Assembly (NCBI GenBank): GCA_031260095.1
Contig: JAIRKN010000182.1
Span: forward strand, 1-5,030
DNA: 5,030 bases
Reading direction: 5' to 3'
Source of the DNA: Tannerella sp.
GTDB taxonomy: Bacteria > Bacteroidota > Bacteroidia > Bacteroidales > Tannerellaceae
The notes under the pieces are model-generated. The model worked only from the letters and a program-made list of their open reading frames with translations. It searched no databases and was not told where the DNA came from. Made by a program: the position numbers and the translations under genes. Below, one piece after another: positions 4,537 through 5,030 of the stretch; within the stretch, counting starts at the first letter, position 1, and each line of letters begins with the position of its first letter.

Positions 4537-5030
4537 ATGAATAAAATGAACTTCCTCGGAATCATACCTTCAAGATACGCATCCGCACGATTCCCCGGCA
4601 AACCGCTGGCGGACATGGATGGCAAACCTGTGATACAAAGAGTTTATGAACAAGTGCAATCCACCATCCATTGCCTTTATGTAGCCACCGACGATACACG
4701 CATCGCCGGCGCCGTAAAAGAATTCGGAGGCAACGTAATCCTCACCTCGGAAAAACACAACCGCGGAACGGATCGCTGTTATGAAGCTTATTGTAAAGTC
4801 GGAAACGGTTTTGATGCAGTCATCAATATCCAGGGCGACGAGCCGTTCGTTCAACCCGAACAAATCGAATTACTCAAAAGCTGTTTTTCCGAACCCAGTA
4901 CACAGATCGCAACACTTGCAAAACCTTTTGATAGGGAAGGCGACTTCGAACAAACGATATTTGACCCTAATACTCCCAAGGTTGTTTTTAACAACCAGTA
5001 CGAGGCGATGTATTTCAGTCGCTCCATTAT
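4537..5030 (+). CDS. kdsB: 3-deoxy-manno-octulosonate cytidylyltransferase (CMP-Kdo synthetase), N-terminal part, cut by window edge
   Basis: 164 codons are visible of a family usually about 250 residues long. KdsB couples CTP and Kdo to CMP-Kdo plus diphosphate in the cytoplasm, activating Kdo for the LPS inner core. From ATG 4537, the nucleotide-binding loop reads I-I-P-S-R-Y-A-S-A-R-F-P-G-K-P-L (residues 9-24; the usual Ala of I-P-A-R is Ser). Y-V-A-T-D-D (48-53), H-N-R-G-T-D-R-C (74-81), the Mg2+/CTP motif I-N-I-Q-G-D-E-P (96-103, metal ligand Asp101) and Y-F-S-R (159-162) follow. A second in-frame ATG at 4546 gives MNFLGIIPSRYAS, closer to the usual length ahead of the loop, so the true start may be 4546. 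No Shine-Dalgarno sequence separates the two choices. The gene is divergent from the AlbA_2 gene. Confidence 0.95.
   Translation, partial: MNKMNFLGIIPSRYASARFPGKPLADMDGKPVIQRVYEQVQSTIHCLYVATDDTRIAGAVKEFGGNVILTSEKHNRGTDRCYEAYCKVGNGFDAVINIQGDEPFVQPEQIELLKSCFSEPSTQIATLAKPFDREGDFEQTIFDPNTPKVVFNNQYEAMYFSRSI

Noticed and set aside
4425..4863. Minus-strand frames across the kdsB start
   Set aside because: They are antisense to the conserved nucleotide-binding and QGDEP motifs of kdsB.

Overview
The window most likely comes from a Bacteroidetes (Bacteroidales-like) chromosome. The main evidence is that five upstream regions carry the characteristic promoter of that phylum: TTG or TTTG, 19-20 bases, then TAnnTTTG. 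Start codons are preceded by A-rich stretches without clear Shine-Dalgarno sequences. The seryl-tRNA synthetase, the BlaI-like repressor, the AlbA_2/Schlafen-type DNA-binding protein and the CMP-Kdo synthetase also read like Bacteroidales proteins. Kdo activation implies a Gram-negative cell with LPS or lipooligosaccharide. These assignments were made by eye, without database searches.

Layout. 1-263 (-) is the N-terminal part of a BlaI/MecI-type repressor, cut by the window edge, with a promoter and an operator-like dyad just upstream. About 342-977 is a graveyard with no intact gene. It holds the 3' part of an IS110-family transposase, about 100 unexplained bases, and a shortened C-terminal piece of a GH51-like alpha-L-arabinofuranosidase. 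978-1493 (-) is a cytoplasmic DsbA-like thioredoxin-fold protein with its own promoter. 1691-2272 (+) is an NlpC/P60 peptidoglycan-hydrolase lipoprotein whose promoter abuts its start codon. 2361-3632 (+) is serS. 3666-4328 (-) is an AlbA_2 plus winged-helix protein, convergent with serS and ending inside a terminator hairpin. 4537 to the window end (+) is the start of kdsB.

The genes do not form one operon. Most have their own promoter, and the window mixes housekeeping genes (serS, kdsB), envelope genes (NlpC/P60, kdsB) and single regulators. The densest regulatory region is the 208-bp divergent gap between the AlbA_2 gene and kdsB. It contains a 36-bp near-palindrome and two exact copies of a 15-bp sequence, one at each predicted promoter. 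I see no tRNA, rRNA, CRISPR array, intact mobile element, or obvious new multi-gene system.
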